64,000 nt of DNA, from assembly GCA_002946415.1 (NCBI GenBank), contig NJPS01000006.1:248001-312000 (forward strand), read 5' to 3'. The stretch comes from Rutstroemia sp. NJR-2017a BVV2 (lineage: Eukaryota; Ascomycota; Leotiomycetes; Helotiales; Rutstroemiaceae). Numbering within the stretch: the stretch's first letter is position 1; every line of letters starts with the position of its first letter. A model generated the notes under the pieces. It worked only from the letters and a program-made list of their open reading frames with translations. It did not search any database and was not told where the DNA came from. The position numbers and the translations under genes were made by a program. Of the stretch, positions 33,902 to 45,537 are shown piece by piece.

Positions 33902-35488
33902 CTAATACCTGCGTAACTTGCGAGGGTCTTCCTCATAGCCATTGCTGTTTTCGTAAGGTCTCTTTCGTGAGTCGTCTTCGCGTGGTCTGCTGCCATATCC
34001 TCCATCCCGGTCACGGTCACGGTATCCATCTCTAGGTCTTACCGGCTCCATGTTACTGCCACTGCCGCCACGTGGTGGACCTCCGTCACGGTCACCATAG
34101 CCGCGGTTGCCGTTGGCTCGATATCCGCCGGATCTGTCATCATATGAGCGCCCTCCACGAGAGTCATACCCACCAGCTGGTGGCCCAGATCCATTGCGAT
34201 CCGGGCCACCAAAGCCTCCACCACCTCTGCCATATCCACCACCTCCAAACCCTCCTCGGCCTCCGCCGCCTGGGCCAGCTGGTGCATTGGGAGGAGCGTA
34301 GCCGTTGGATGATCCACCGCCACGTTCACCTCGGTTGCCAAACCCTCCACCTCCTTGATACCCAATTCCACCTCGTCCGCCGCCATATCCTCCGCGATCA
34401 AAACCACCTCTGAAACCACCACGTCCTCTGCCTCCGTCAAATCCGCCACGGAACCCGCCACGGAACCCACCAGGTCCTCCGGGAGGGCCTCCAAAACCAC
34501 CAGGACCCATTGGTCGAGGAGGAATAGCCTTTGTATATCCACGACCTCCAAGTCCTCCTCCAAAACGGCGAGGCAACCAACCTTTCACTGTTCGGCCCCT
34601 CTCAACGTCTACTTTCACTGGACGATTCAGAATTTTGTGTTGATCTAAAGACTCTAGGGCAGCTATTCAACGAAGCGCAAGCAAAGCGCATTTGTCAGTC
34701 ATTTACCAATATTCATATACCTTGATGTCGGCAAGGGGGGAAGAGAACAAAAAGAAAGACAGGGTGTATATTGACTGCATTTGTGCGTAGAGCGCGCGAT
34801 CATGCTGTCGGTGTATGGGTAGTATGGGGGTGTAGTTGGGTTTACCTCTCATGTCCTTCTCTCTCTCGAAAACTACAAATGCGTATCCGCGATGCGGCTT
34901 GGCCTTCTTTTTAGGCTTCTCATGTTGGTGGGTATCAGTAACTATCCGAATCTGCAAATTTTCAAAGTTAGCAAGAAATATGATATATGCTTCGAAAACA
35001 CGCACTCTTTCAATAGGTCCAAATCGTCCAAATTCGCGTTCCAAATCCTTCTCTTTTGCCTGGTAGTCCAAGCGACTGACGATAAGTGTTTTGAAAGCAT
35101 CTCCTCTAATGTTGGGATCCTCGTGCGGTTTGACTGTGAGATTACACCGTTAGCAAAGCTTCAGAATAAATGGAATATTGAGTATAAATGGGAGGATCTG
35201 ATGTGAACATGAAAGGTCGCCCTTACATAGCACAGGGGCTTCCTTGATAAGCTTTTCGTGGGCCGCCTTTTTCTCCTGCTTCACGCGATCTTTTCTCTGG
35301 AGCCAACTCTCTGTCGGAACATATACATCTGTCTCCTTGTATTCTTGAAGCGCTGGAAGATATGCGGCTAGACCGCTGATGTGAGGAGTTTTGCGTTGTT
35401 CGGGCGCGTGGTCTGACGGTGCAGCCCATCGCAAAGGAGGTCGAGGAGCGAAGAGCGCAAGAAGATTGGGTGGGAGCTTGTCTGTCAT
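33902..35488 (-). CDS. snp1: U1 small nuclear ribonucleoprotein 70 kDa (U1-70K/Snp1)
   Basis: Minus-strand exons are 35488-35227, 35133-35006, 34951-34846 and 34662-33902, totalling 419 codons (418 aa). The N-terminus ([20 protein letters not shown]) is the U1-70K N-terminal segment that contacts U1C and Sm proteins. The RRM runs ~100-180 with RNP2-like KTLIVSRL and RNP1-like RGYAFVVF. It is followed by the hallmark [16 protein letters not shown]. The remainder is a Gly/Arg-rich (RGG, GGYGR) and then Arg/Asp-rich tail ending DPRKLRRY. The protein binds stem-loop I of U1 snRNA and helps define 5' splice sites in the nucleus. The C-terminal RGG tract is longer and more glycine-rich than the RS/RD tail of animal U1-70K. 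It is divergent with the mL43 gene. Confidence 0.95.
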
Positions 35489-35757
35489 TGTGACTATTGT
35501 GTAGTTCCAAGCTTTTTGAGATCCTAAAATCGCTGTCTATCTGATAGATGCGAATGGGTGTTGAAGGATCAATTGATGGAACGAACAATTGAGAAAACTG
35601 TGACGCGTCGCAAAAGCGAGGGTCCTGATAGTAACCTGAAGCTGAGCTTTAAAATTAACCTTATTTTCACGTGACTGTAAAAGTAGCCAAACGACTTTGC
35701 TTTGGTGAAATCCTCGAATGGAGAGCTGTGATCTTCAGGTCAAGCACAACCGTCAAG
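35489..35757. promoter_or_regulatory. Divergent promoter of snp1 and mrpl51
   Basis: This is a 269-bp gap between start codons of a splicing gene and a mitochondrial ribosomal gene. One ACGCGT hexamer lies at 35603-35608. A single copy of that hexamer is expected by chance about every 4 kb, so I make nothing of it. Confidence 0.45.
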
Positions 35758-36282
35758 ATGAGGATTACAGGAATAAGGAAAACCACCACTAGTCAAGTAC
35801 GCATATGAGTTTTCTGACGATGCGGTAAAGAATGCAGTCTGACATTGATCCTAGAATGGCCTTGGTGCTTTCATACTCCAGTGCACTCGCCTCGACTTTC
35901 ATTTCTGCGATTGGGCTGGAAGCTCGAAAGGCATGAAGTATGTTTGTCTGAAGATGTCTACACTTAGTATCTTGCTGACTTCTTCCGTAGCTCTTTCCTG
36001 AAACATTCCCTCTCGAAATTCGCCGCGGCAAATCCCCAAATCGAAATGACAGTATCCCCGCGACCTGCAAAGCATCCTGTTATTATTGGACACTATGCGA
36101 ATGGCCGTGAGAAGGCCATTTGTGTCAGAAATCTAGAGAAAGACCAGATTCTGCAGAAGGCAGAGTTACTGCGAGATGCTAGCGGAGAGAAACTGAAGAG
36201 AGTCACGAAACCTGTTCGCAGTATCAACCAGAGCGTTAGAGGTATCTGGAGTCCTTACCACAGTGGCGGTATTAAGGTATGA
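35758..36282 (+). CDS. mrpl51: Mitochondrial large-subunit ribosomal protein mL43 (Mrpl51)
   Basis: The exons are 35758-35796, 35855-35937 and 35991-36282, totalling 138 codons (137 aa). The joins restore the family core: NGLGAFILQCTRLDFHFCDW, then GSSKGMN, LSKFAAANPQIEM, HPVIIGHYANGREKAICVRN and the C-terminal INQSVRGIWSPYH. This matches yeast Mrpl51 (NGREKVICVRNL, SSVRGIWSP). It is a thioredoxin-fold-like protein of the mitochondrial 54S ribosomal subunit. The first 13 residues are basic and could serve as the targeting signal. Most of the coding sequence lies in exon 3. The two short upstream exons are supported because they bring in the conserved GAF and CDWAGSSKGM blocks. Confidence 0.93.
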
Positions 36283-36984
36283 GGAACGACAAATGAGGGA
36301 CATGAGAGAATGTTGTATTATACAAAAAGGCATTGTTGGCGTTGGTGGACCGACCGGAAGCCATCTATGGTACTGTGGGTACCCAGAGAGGTACGGGACG
36401 AATACATATCATTGAGCATAACGATGTGTTCATGTCGGAGCTCTGATTCCTCTGTGACTGCAGCTATGGTTGTGCATCTCTTTCAATCATGCTGCAAGCA
36501 CTTCTACCTCACTTCTTCCCAACTACAAAGTTCATAAGTTCTATGGTCGTAAGAGAGCCACTGCCCGCATGAGTTCATTCATATGGCTCCAGGAATGGCC
36601 ACGAAACACTGGTGGTATCTGCGGCTCGCCTACTTGGTTGTAGATTTTGTTAGTACAAAATGCACAGAATTCACATGAATGTAATACCCAGCGTGGACAG
36701 TCATTGACCAGAGAAATTCTATGCTGCAAAAGAAAAAGAAACCCTTTCCAAACATATCTCATTGCAAAAGCGTCAGAAATGCACTTTTCTGAGTATGGCT
36801 GAACCCTCGTGTTCATTCGTAGTTGTTCCTTCGTGCAGTAAAACATTTGAAGGCAATAGTGCACTCATACGGAATAATGAGAGGTTGTACTTCATAGATT
36901 CATCATTTTCTAAGATTTTAATACTAAATTTGGCCCCCCTGTGTGGTAACCTCCTAGCCGTGAATCATGAATTTTGCCAATCCT
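36283..36984. other. Spacer between convergent mL43 and TPI genes
   Basis: It holds the 3' regions of both genes. I see nothing further. Confidence 0.6.
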
Positions 36985-37929
36985 CTACAGACGGCTGTTG
37001 ATGATGTCAACAAAGGCGGGCTTCAATGAAGCACCTCCAACCAAGAAACCGTCAATGTCTTCTTGCTTGCTCAAATCTTGGCAGTTCTTCTCGTTCACAC
37101 TTCCACCATAGATAATTCTGGTCTCCTCTGCAGCCTTGTCGCTGACCTCCTTCTTCAACCAGGAACGAATAGCAGCATGAACCTCTTGAGCCTGCTCAGT
37201 GGATGCAACCTTTCCGGTACCAATAGCCCAGATTGGCTCGTATGCAATGACGATCTTCGACCAGTCGCTGATCTTCTCCTTGACAGCCTTCAATTGTGCC
37301 GTGACGACCTCAATGGTCTTGTTGGCCTCTCTTTGTTCGAGGGTCTCTCCGCAGCAGAAAATAACACCAATTCCACCATCGATGGCAGCCTTTGTCTTGG
37401 ATGCTACGAATACATCATCTTCTTGTAGAACGACACGGCGCTCAGAGTGACCGAGGAGTGTCCAGGTGATGTTGCTATCCTTGAGCTGCTCCACGGAGAT
37501 TTCACCAGTGAAAGCACCGTTTGGCTTGTCGAAAACATTTTGAGCTGCAACTTCGAGGCCGGGCCTCAGGTGCTCACGGGTGAGAAGGAGGTAAAGCGCA
37601 GGTGGTGCAATGACAACCTCTGTTTATATGGCATATTAGCATAGCTTCAAAGAAGTATTCGTCAGTTTGTTGATGAGGGGTAAGCTGATGAAAATATCCT
37701 CCAGTCTCAACAAACGGAGCTCCGGCAGAAAGAGAGAGAGTACGAACCAGCATTAGGGTCCAATTTGGCATCGTTCAAGTATCCGACAATCTTCTTGATG
37801 GTGTCAACAGACCCATTCCTGAAATTGAACGCGGGATTAGCTGAAATTCTTTCGCATGGTCGAAGAGGGGGAAGACCGTAAACAAACTCACATCTTGAAG
37901 TTACCTCCTACGAAGAATTGACGAGGCAT
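36985..37929 (-). CDS. tpi1: Triosephosphate isomerase
   Basis: Minus-strand exons are 37929-37892, 37818-37748 and 37619-36985, totalling 248 codons (247 aa), the normal size. The TIM-barrel catalytic residues are all present: Lys in FVGGNFKMNGS, His in LLGHSERR, Glu in YEPIWAIGTGKVAS (with the flexible loop), and the phosphate-binding IIYGGSVN and GFLVGGASL. The enzyme interconverts dihydroxyacetone phosphate and glyceraldehyde 3-phosphate as a cytosolic dimer in glycolysis and gluconeogenesis. Intron 1 splits the catalytic-lysine block and intron 2 lies before EVVIAPP. The gene is expected to be strongly expressed. The dihydroxyacetone kinase at 46.7 kb makes the same substrate, though the two are not adjacent. 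Confidence 0.97.
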
Positions 37930-38954
37930 GGTTGCGAGAGTTTTTGTAAAACGGAAAATGATGGGTATATGTGCAGTTTATCTATATGATTCAGGACGAT
38001 TGATGGATTGTGTTTCTTGAGGAGATATTGTTCTGGTGGTTGTACAGGTTATATCAAACTTCTCTTGACAATTGGCACGACTCGGAGTGGGGTGAAACTC
38101 TCAGTGATCTGACTCTGCAAAAGCCCCCGCCAAAATCGTCATTGGACCCAAAAATTTCCAGCTCACGCTTCACGCTCAACCTTTTCTTTTGCCAAGCTAC
38201 TCGAGTAGTAACCAGCATGCAACAACCGCAAATTCAAGCTCCACGTGGAGACCCCCAATGTTCCTTCAAAAAGCAATTCCACAACAAGTGTTTACGAGAC
38301 GGAAATCTATATGGGTAACGGACGCGTTCGGCAACCGTGTATCATCAAAACGCTTGTCAATTGGTCATCTATTTCGTCCAAGCCGAGATTGGCGGCCGTA
38401 TTCTTGCCGATTCGCCAGCGTCTCCTTTTCTAAAGTTGTGATCCTCTCAATGGCTCAAGATACATTACTCGGAAGCACCGATTGACCACTACGGGATGCT
38501 TGGGCAGCAATCTGCTCAACATAGCCATCCCACATGGCGAATCAAGTTCGCGATGCTACGTGCCTACAAACTCTACTTGAACTTGCAGTACCTATAATAT
38601 AGGCTGGCTCTGTCATATCGGAAGTTCACATTTCACTTGCTTGCTACAGAATCCGAGATGTCTAGCAAAATCAGGCATTGAATTGCTGAAACTTTTATAA
38701 CTATATTAATCTGCTTTTTCAAATGATTGTACTGTATGGCCGTTAAGTCGTCGGATCATTAAACGCGTCTTGGGGATAAACATATTCTGTTCCATCCAGA
38801 ATCCAGCAACAAAGTAATCAAGCAGCTCCCTGAAATCAGATCATACAAAAACCATTACTGACTCGACCAGAAAAACAACTACAGAACCCAAAGAGAGACA
38901 GAGAAGACGTTGTACACACTAAAAGAACAGAGCTGTGAGGAATTCACACATCGA
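37930..38954. other. Spacer with TPI promoter
   Basis: The first few hundred bases upstream of 37929 should hold the TPI promoter and leader. No coding frame is supported between there and 38954. The 3' end of the proline-rich gene adjoins. Confidence 0.55.
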
Positions 38955-40778
38955 TCAACTGTACCAGGATTCACCGCTGCCATAGCTAGAAGCATAGCGT
39001 ACGCGCGGCGTGAATGGATGGCGGATTTGAGGACGAGCACCAGTATATTCGATTCTGGGTCTTCCGATCTCGCCACGCATATAGCTCTCGGCTTCCGTCA
39101 GCCGACTTCTGTAGACGTCCTCTCGTGGAGGGAGACGTAAGTCATCCTCATACACGTCGTCGAGGCGTCGCTCTACATATGCCGGCTCTCTATGCCGAGG
39201 GCGTCGCTCCGAGTAACGAGGCGCATCTAGAACTGGAACGTCGTCGTATTGCCGAGGTACATATCGTCCTGGAGTGCTGTATCGACGCTCATTACGGCCA
39301 GCGATAGTCAATGCACCCGGCTCATCGATAGTAATGGGGCGCTGCGCTAGAAGTTTGGTTCTTTCTATCTCTCTACCGAGTTGGAAGCCTTGAGTGAAGT
39401 TTTCTGCAGGTGTAAGAGCTGGCGGCGCCAAGATTGGAGCTGCAACAGGTGACATGGGAATTTCGGCGATGTATCGAGGCTGTGCGCTGCTGTTTCGTGG
39501 AACATCACCAAACTGTGGCTGTTCGGAGGAATCTCGTCTCGGATTGTAGTATTCTTTGTGATGCTCACGATGTCTGCTCTGGCTGCGACCACGTCGTCTA
39601 CCACGCGAGTTGAATCTTCTTGAGCGTTCGTCCGATCGTGAGCTGATGGTAGTTGCCAAAGAGCTGCTCAGAGTTGAGACAGCACTCGAATCAGTATCAC
39701 TACCAATATCAGATGCAGAGTCTGAGTCCGAATGGAAGCCGGATCTTCTTCGTCTTCTGTTACTGGGCCTGCGCCTGTTTGGAGGAGGTCCATGGTTTGG
39801 AATAGGTCCACTATGTGGACCACGTGGACCATGTGGACCATTTGGACCATTTGGAGGGGGCGGTCCAGGTTGATTCGGGTTACCTGGACCATTCATCGGA
39901 GGATGTATCATTGGTGGCGGTGGGCCTTCTTGCTGCATAGGCAGAGGTGGCGGTCTGTTCATTGCCATTGCTCTTTCGTGTTTATTTCTTTCAAGGGCTG
40001 CGTATACTCCGCCAGCTTCCACATCTTCTCTGACACTTCGCTTCACAACCACGCTGATAAGAACTGTTTCTCTGACTTTGTTTGTGGTCTTCTCTCTTCT
40101 ATCTAATTGACTAAGCGACCAGGTAAAGTTGGGGTCCATCTCTTCGGTGTTTAGTTTGTCCAAGAGTTTATTCACCTGAGTTTGCTGGAATGGATACAAA
40201 GCGGCCTTCTTATCCGACACAGCTTGGCTAGACGCTTGCAACTTTTTAAGTTGTACAGCAATGTCATCTTGTGTCAGAGGCTCCTTGGTAATGCTGACTT
40301 TGGCCCAGGTAGACTTTTCTTTTCCGACTGGTTGGACTTTTCGGATCGAATACACTTCATACGATGTCAACTTCCTCCTGTATGCCGCTTCATCCATTTT
40401 TGACCCGGGAATTTCTGTGCAATCCGAGGTGAATGTCGACTGAACGCGCTGTCGCAAAGGTATTTGCATTTGATGGGGACCCGGTCCGCCCATTCCACCA
40501 GGAGGTGGAGGTGGACCGCCAGGACCACCAGGACCACCAGGACCACCAGGACCACCAGGACCACCAGGACCTCCAGGACCAGGCATGCCTGGTGCACCAT
40601 GGGGTGGACCTCCTTGAGGTCTGAAGTTTGATGGAAATAGAGGTGGACCTGGATGAGGTTTAAAGTGCGGCGGAGGTGGAGGCACGCCTTGCACTGATTT
40701 TGCGTTAGCAACGTCAAGGTACTGTGGAGTCGTTTGGTGCATCTGCTTACTATTGGGAGGAGGTGGACCGCGACTCAT
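38955..40778 (-). CDS. Proline/glycine-rich protein of unknown function, 607 aa
   Basis: I took the ATG at 40778; the frame extends nine codons further upstream but without an ATG. There is no intron. Residues ~1-115 are Pro/Gly-rich, with a run of GGP triplets from a 9-bp tandem repeat. Residues ~120-250 form the only segment that looks folded: an N-terminal block AAYRRKLTSYEVYSIRK, then a helical part (LKKLQASSQAVSDKKAALYP, FTWSLSQLDRR). Residues ~265-345 are again Pro/Gly/Asn-rich. Next comes an Arg/Ser-rich stretch with SDSDSASDIGSDTDSS and RGRRRGRSQSRHR, and then a C-terminal Arg/Tyr-rich region with PRYSERRPRHREPAYVERR. The make-up resembles RNA-binding or condensate scaffold proteins. 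I know no named family, so function is unassigned. Confidence 0.8.
   Translation of the reverse strand: MSRGPPPPNSKQMHQTTPQYLDVANAKSVQGVPPPPPHFKPHPGPPLFPSNFRPQGGPPHGAPGMPGPGGPGGPGGPGGPGGPGGPGGPPPPPGGMGGPGPHQMQIPLRQRVQSTFTSDCTEIPGSKMDEAAYRRKLTSYEVYSIRKVQPVGKEKSTWAKVSITKEPLTQDDIAVQLKKLQASSQAVSDKKAALYPFQQTQVNKLLDKLNTEEMDPNFTWSLSQLDRREKTTNKVRETVLISVVVKRSVREDVEAGGVYAALERNKHERAMAMNRPPPLPMQQEGPPPPMIHPPMNGPGNPNQPGPPPPNGPNGPHGPRGPHSGPIPNHGPPPNRRRPSNRRRRRSGFHSDSDSASDIGSDTDSSAVSTLSSSLATTISSRSDERSRRFNSRGRRRGRSQSRHREHHKEYYNPRRDSSEQPQFGDVPRNSSAQPRYIAEIPMSPVAAPILAPPALTPAENFTQGFQLGREIERTKLLAQRPITIDEPGALTIAGRNERRYSTPGRYVPRQYDDVPVLDAPRYSERRPRHREPAYVERRLDDVYEDDLRLPPREDVYRSRLTEAESYMRGEIGRPRIEYTGARPQIRHPFTPRVRYASSYGSGESWYS
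40513..40580 (-). repeat. 9-bp GGACCACCA minisatellite inside the proline-rich gene
   Basis: About seven consecutive near-identical 9-bp units (GGACCACCA on +) encode Gly-Gly-Pro triplets near residue 75 of the protein. The period is a multiple of three, so copy number can vary without breaking the frame. Confidence 0.88.
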
Positions 40779-43700
40779 CTTAGCTGGGACAGTTATCAAC
40801 CTCAATTGATGAGATATGCTGTAAGTTGGTTTGTAGTGAAAGAATGATACTAGCCAAAGGAAATTTCAAGGCGGTGGTGAGGAAGAGGTAAGTTGTGGAG
40901 TTGGGCGGGCAGCGAGGCTATAACTAGACGTGCTGGTTTAAGCCGCACTTAGTTCCTCGTCTAAGATATGGAATAAAGTGAGGCTTGCAAGTATGTTAAC
41001 CGGAACTAGCAGGTGTGAAATTTTATCTTTACACAGAATTATAAAGTGCATATGGAGTTCTGTCCGGAATGTGGAATGGAGGGGAACAAAAGTAGGTGTG
41101 GTGGGGTCGCAGAGCTACAGAGTTAGTCACCGAGTACTGTTTTGTGTAACAGAGGAGCGTGTGAATAACGGTTTCCCGCGACTCGTTCTGAACGAACACA
41201 GTTGATCCTAGATAGCTGGATAGGAGGCAAAAGCAAGGTACGTGCCGTCTGCGCCCGAATTGACTTTGTCATGCGATCAGGCTCTGCTTATGCACGCTGC
41301 GAAGAGCCAATGAATAAGGCTGTGTCTTCTAGTTCTACGCAGGCAACCATGGATTTTTCGCAAAACCGAGGCTCTATCTGTCAAACTATGGTCAATCACT
41401 CTCTAACTGGGCATACTAGCAGGCAGACTAGGAGGAAGTAGGGGCCTTGTGAGGACTTTAGACAGGTCGCCTTTCGATAGACCCAGGTCTTGGAGTACGT
41501 TTGCCTCCTCAGCAATCCTTATCGGGCGCACCATAAGAAGCCACACCCGGACAGCGCCCCGCTATCTACGTACAAAGCAATCTTACGAGGCTGCAAATTG
41601 TCGTACAAGCGCAAGTTGTGTCGTGCCCTCAGCATTGTATAGCAAAATTTCTTTCTGGCTCGGCAGCAAAAAGCATATACAACAAGCATGAAGGAGATAC
41701 ACTTCGACGGCCTGGCAAAGGGACACTGATTCACGGAGCCATGGAAGGTTTTAAGCAAGTCATTATATTACACCATAGTATTCGCAATGGAAGAGCAAGG
41801 CAAATTGCGAACTGAGTTATGAACTGTCTGCCTTCTTTGAACAACGAACCACAAGAGGCCACCACTCCCCGACTTCTCCGGCTATTCCACTCACCGAACC
41901 GTCAGGGCATTCACCGAGGATTGACAAATCCTGCAATAGGATGATCATCCGCCAGCCTACTATCGCGATGTCATAAAAGAAGAATTAATTCGGGCGTTGT
42001 TGAGAATTTCAAGCTCCTCAATTGGCAAATCAAATTTCCCGCGCGAGAATAATCGTGCTGAAACTCAACCAAAAAGATCGAATACTAAGTTGAGCTGATA
42101 TTGAGCCGTCCTCAGATGTCAGACTGATAGTGATAAATTTGAGTTTCGCTGCTGCATATGCATGCTAGTCGAACTTGTCACCAGATACACAGCAATGGCA
42201 TGCGCTGTCGTGATATGCAAGAAATTTATGCGCTTCAAGTAGTGTATTAACCATGATTTCGATGCGGACAGCTTCCGGGGGAAGTGAGAATTGTTCGAAG
42301 CACAGCCTACAAAAGGTTTAGCCCCCAAGTGGAAGGATCGTGGCTTGGATAAAGCATTGAGCATTACTGCATCGCCCAGTTCTGATAGATACTGATTCAG
42401 TACAGCCTTGATGCACGTACACGCAACTACACATCGCAAAGGAAAAACTGTGTGATCGCTGGGGACACTGCATATACAAACAGCGAAAACGCGAATCATT
42501 TTCCCGCATCGGCACAAATTATCCTATGCGCAGCACTGACATGTAGTGCTGCAGTCTGCACAACAATCAGGAAATTTTAAAAGTCTACCCCGCATATCAA
42601 TTAAAGCATTTACAACGGAACTATCTGCGTGCTCGTCTGATTGGAATGGTCTCGACCAACCACTTCCACCACCATTCGACCGGAACTTTTCATCGTCAGT
42701 GCTTAGTCGCATTCGTTACGATTCCCGACTTTTCCATCCGTCCTACCTCTGCGTCGAACTTTGTTTTCAGACGACCAGAGCAAAGGGTCTTCTTCCTGTC
42801 GGGCGTCTGGGCCATCTATGGGCCTTTGTGTTGTCGTCGGAGCAGGGCGCACATGGTTGCACGATGCATAGATCGACGAATCGACGATGATACCACGATT
42901 GGGTATATCTACGCCCTCGCACAGAGATATGAGTTATCTATGCCGGGCATGACTCGGTGTTGAAATTGCTTGCTTCTGCAGATATAACCGCATATGACTG
43001 GGCTGAGCGGTGAGGGTTATGTATGCCAGGGAGCTACTGCTTCACAAAGCACGTGGGAAAAAGTATCGGCAAGTCGAAGCAAGTGCAAGTCAGTGGGTAC
43101 GTACCTGAACGGGGCGCGGGGCGTGCGGGGCTGCAGGGCTTGTCAGCTCTGAAGCTACTGTAGCTTTAGCATGCCTCAGGCAATTGATCTGGAATCTCAC
43201 AGGAAGCCAGACAGTATTCCTGAAGCAACCCTGGTAAACACCGGCAGCAACATAGCGGATCGCAATTCTTACCTAGATACAAGCTTAACACGAGGCGATC
43301 GTCCATGCTTCTGATGGAAGTACTAAGGTACAGTCCTACCAAGTTAGTGATGCAGGTACTGAAGCACCAACCACCTCTTCGGCAAAGTCTCTGAGTTTGG
43401 GCCCTTAAACTACACACCCTATCACCAGGCACATGAGTGTAATTACTTCTACCATTTATCATCTGTTTCAGTCGGTGATGGAGGGGAGCACGACAACTTA
43501 TTCGGCGTTCCAGCAACTCCTGTCGAAGCGACCTGATCCAGACACCGAAAGAAGCAATGTCTCGCACCAGAGATTCGCCGATGTGCTCACGGAAGCTTTT
43601 CCCGTTCTCGGCCGTAACTTCTGGGCTTCCAGTCTCACATCCTCTTGGTCAGAAAGAGCTCGGGGATGATGCCGAGCCGGTGATCTTCGTTAGCTTTGAA

Positions 43701-45537
43701 CATCAATTTCGGTGAGGCTCAAGACCACGGAAAGGCTGCCGGTACCGAATCAGGTGAATATTCCGATGATGCTACAGCTTACTGCGCACCCGAAGTTGAA
43801 TTCAACAGGACAGAGCAAGAAAGGTAAGAAAAGCAAAAGGAAGGAAAGCCACAACAAGCACCTTAGGAACCTCTCTTGGATGTAGTATGCAGTACCACTG
43901 GAGACTTATCCAGCCAAGTGAATCTGCGATTTGTGGTTGAAATTTCCCGGCCACGGCTTCCATGAAAAGACCGTGAACACTGTCGCTCGTGGCAATCCCG
44001 ACAAGTCCAAGAATGATTTCACATTGGCTTTAGCAGAGCGTGTCACAGAGACAACGAAGGAGGCTGAAGTGGCATGGATTTAGGAAACTTATCCATCGGC
44101 ATGATTTCGACAATGAATACAAGAAGTACGATGATTCAACTGATAATGAAAAAGTTTTTTCTTGTACGATTACGTGAAGAGGTAAAGCAATTCCTTTCTC
44201 GAAGTTAGCTGGGGCGGAGCAATCCACCACCTCTTGTTATCTGTTTCAGCGTTGGCAATTTCAAACCGCAAATGTTAAGGAAGCCTATACTCCTAGAGCA
44301 CACTCTGTGCTCACAGCTACAGCTTCATGCTTTGTTCTGCAACTGAAATGGTGCGTGCAGCTCCCCATGCCAAGCATAACGCTTACACTGCATATGAGCG
44401 CCCGATCATCGCCACTATGCGGTGCTTCATCAAGGCTGAGTCAACCCAGCAAACGCCAAATCGCGGCCTTCCATCGCGGAATCGGTATCAAACTACCCGG
44501 TCCGAATTAGATTAGGAACTGTGTAACAAGATCCACACAGCTGGCCTTATAGCATTAGAGGAGGAAACTGCAAAACAAATCAACGACTACGAGAACCATA
44601 TCAAAATAGGACGGTCTATCGTGATATTAGGACTTGGTGAAAAGATATGCAAAACATCTTGAAGAGATACCGACATGCTTTCGAGTTCCCACTGTATATT
44701 TTGGTAGATATTAGAAGATTGGGTGGCGTTGCGGGACAGTTAATGGTGATGGAGAAACGCAGAAAGGTTGCTGTGAAGGTTGAGAGTCACCATAGCTATT
44801 AGTTTGATCTACTTTCAAATTTTGCAACAGAACCTTGTAGTGGACAGTGGGTATGATTTATCTGCAAAATATTTATGATATTAGACTATCATTAATATGA
44901 TATTAATAATAGAGCAGATGAACTAAATTGAACAAAGTAGCCCTTCACTTGAGTTGCTCCTCCGATTATCAAGCTCCGTCAACAGAGCCCACATTTGCAA
45001 GAGGTTTACCAGCCAATGTGTCCTCTTTCGGTTTCTTAAACCCTTTTATTTTGCCCCTCATCGTTTCTGTATTCCCTCCTGTGATAAAAGAGGATGAAAT
45101 CGGCAGCTTCGCACAAATCGTGAAGGATCCCGAGCTCAGTAGATAGTTTCTGAGACTCGCTACATGTTGCTCACAGACGCTACACAGGAGTGTCAAGCCA
45201 CAGTAGGAATAAAAACGTAGCCATATTGCCGACAGAGCAGCGTTCGTCATCAACATGCTAAATCGCATTTATGAGGAACGTGCAGGAGGGAAAAGTACTT
45301 TGAGAGGACCCGTGTCGGTATTGTGTGATTTTCCCGACTCACTCAATGTGTAGTCGCATGCCAATCTAATTTTCCCTACAGTATTCAAGTGCCCACCACT
45401 AACTCGAACTTTAACTCCATACCCCTATTTTTAGCATCCCGTTCTTCAGCATGTATACCTCCTGGCGGCATGGATCCAGGAGGTGTGTAGGCAAAGCTGG
45501 TTGTTCGACGAAACTAGATTTAGACGGCTCCCCAAGT
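40779..45537. other. Gene-poor 4.8-kb region
   Basis: The 3' third contains a decayed coding remnant (43433-44670, separate entry). Elsewhere (40779-43400 and 44700-45537) short frames on both strands overlap each other with no family features. I see no terminal repeats or transposase motifs, though old transposon debris cannot be excluded by eye. Confidence 0.5.
43433..44670 (+). pseudogene. Decayed coding remnant of unknown protein
   Basis: Several + strand segments look coding but are separated by stops and frame changes. These are 43433-43669 (78 codons); a stretch at about 43706-43827 reading NFGEAQDHGKAAG onward to a possible donor GTAAGA; about 43925-44082, with FHEKTVNTVARGNPDK, ending in TAG; and 44327-44515, with RAAPHAKHNAYTAYERP. 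The last has a TAG at 44513-44515 and then stays open in the same frame (IHTAGLIALEEETAKQINDY) to about 44660. The pieces are hydrophilic and low-repeat, unlike random frames. I cannot name the family. A spliced gene with unusual introns is the alternative. Confidence 0.35.

Noticed and set aside
34039..34563. 174-codon minus-strand frame rich in Val/Glu/Ala
   Set aside because: It is an alternative frame of the Gly/Arg-rich tail of U1-70K, whose reading frame is fixed by the RRM and [12 protein letters not shown].
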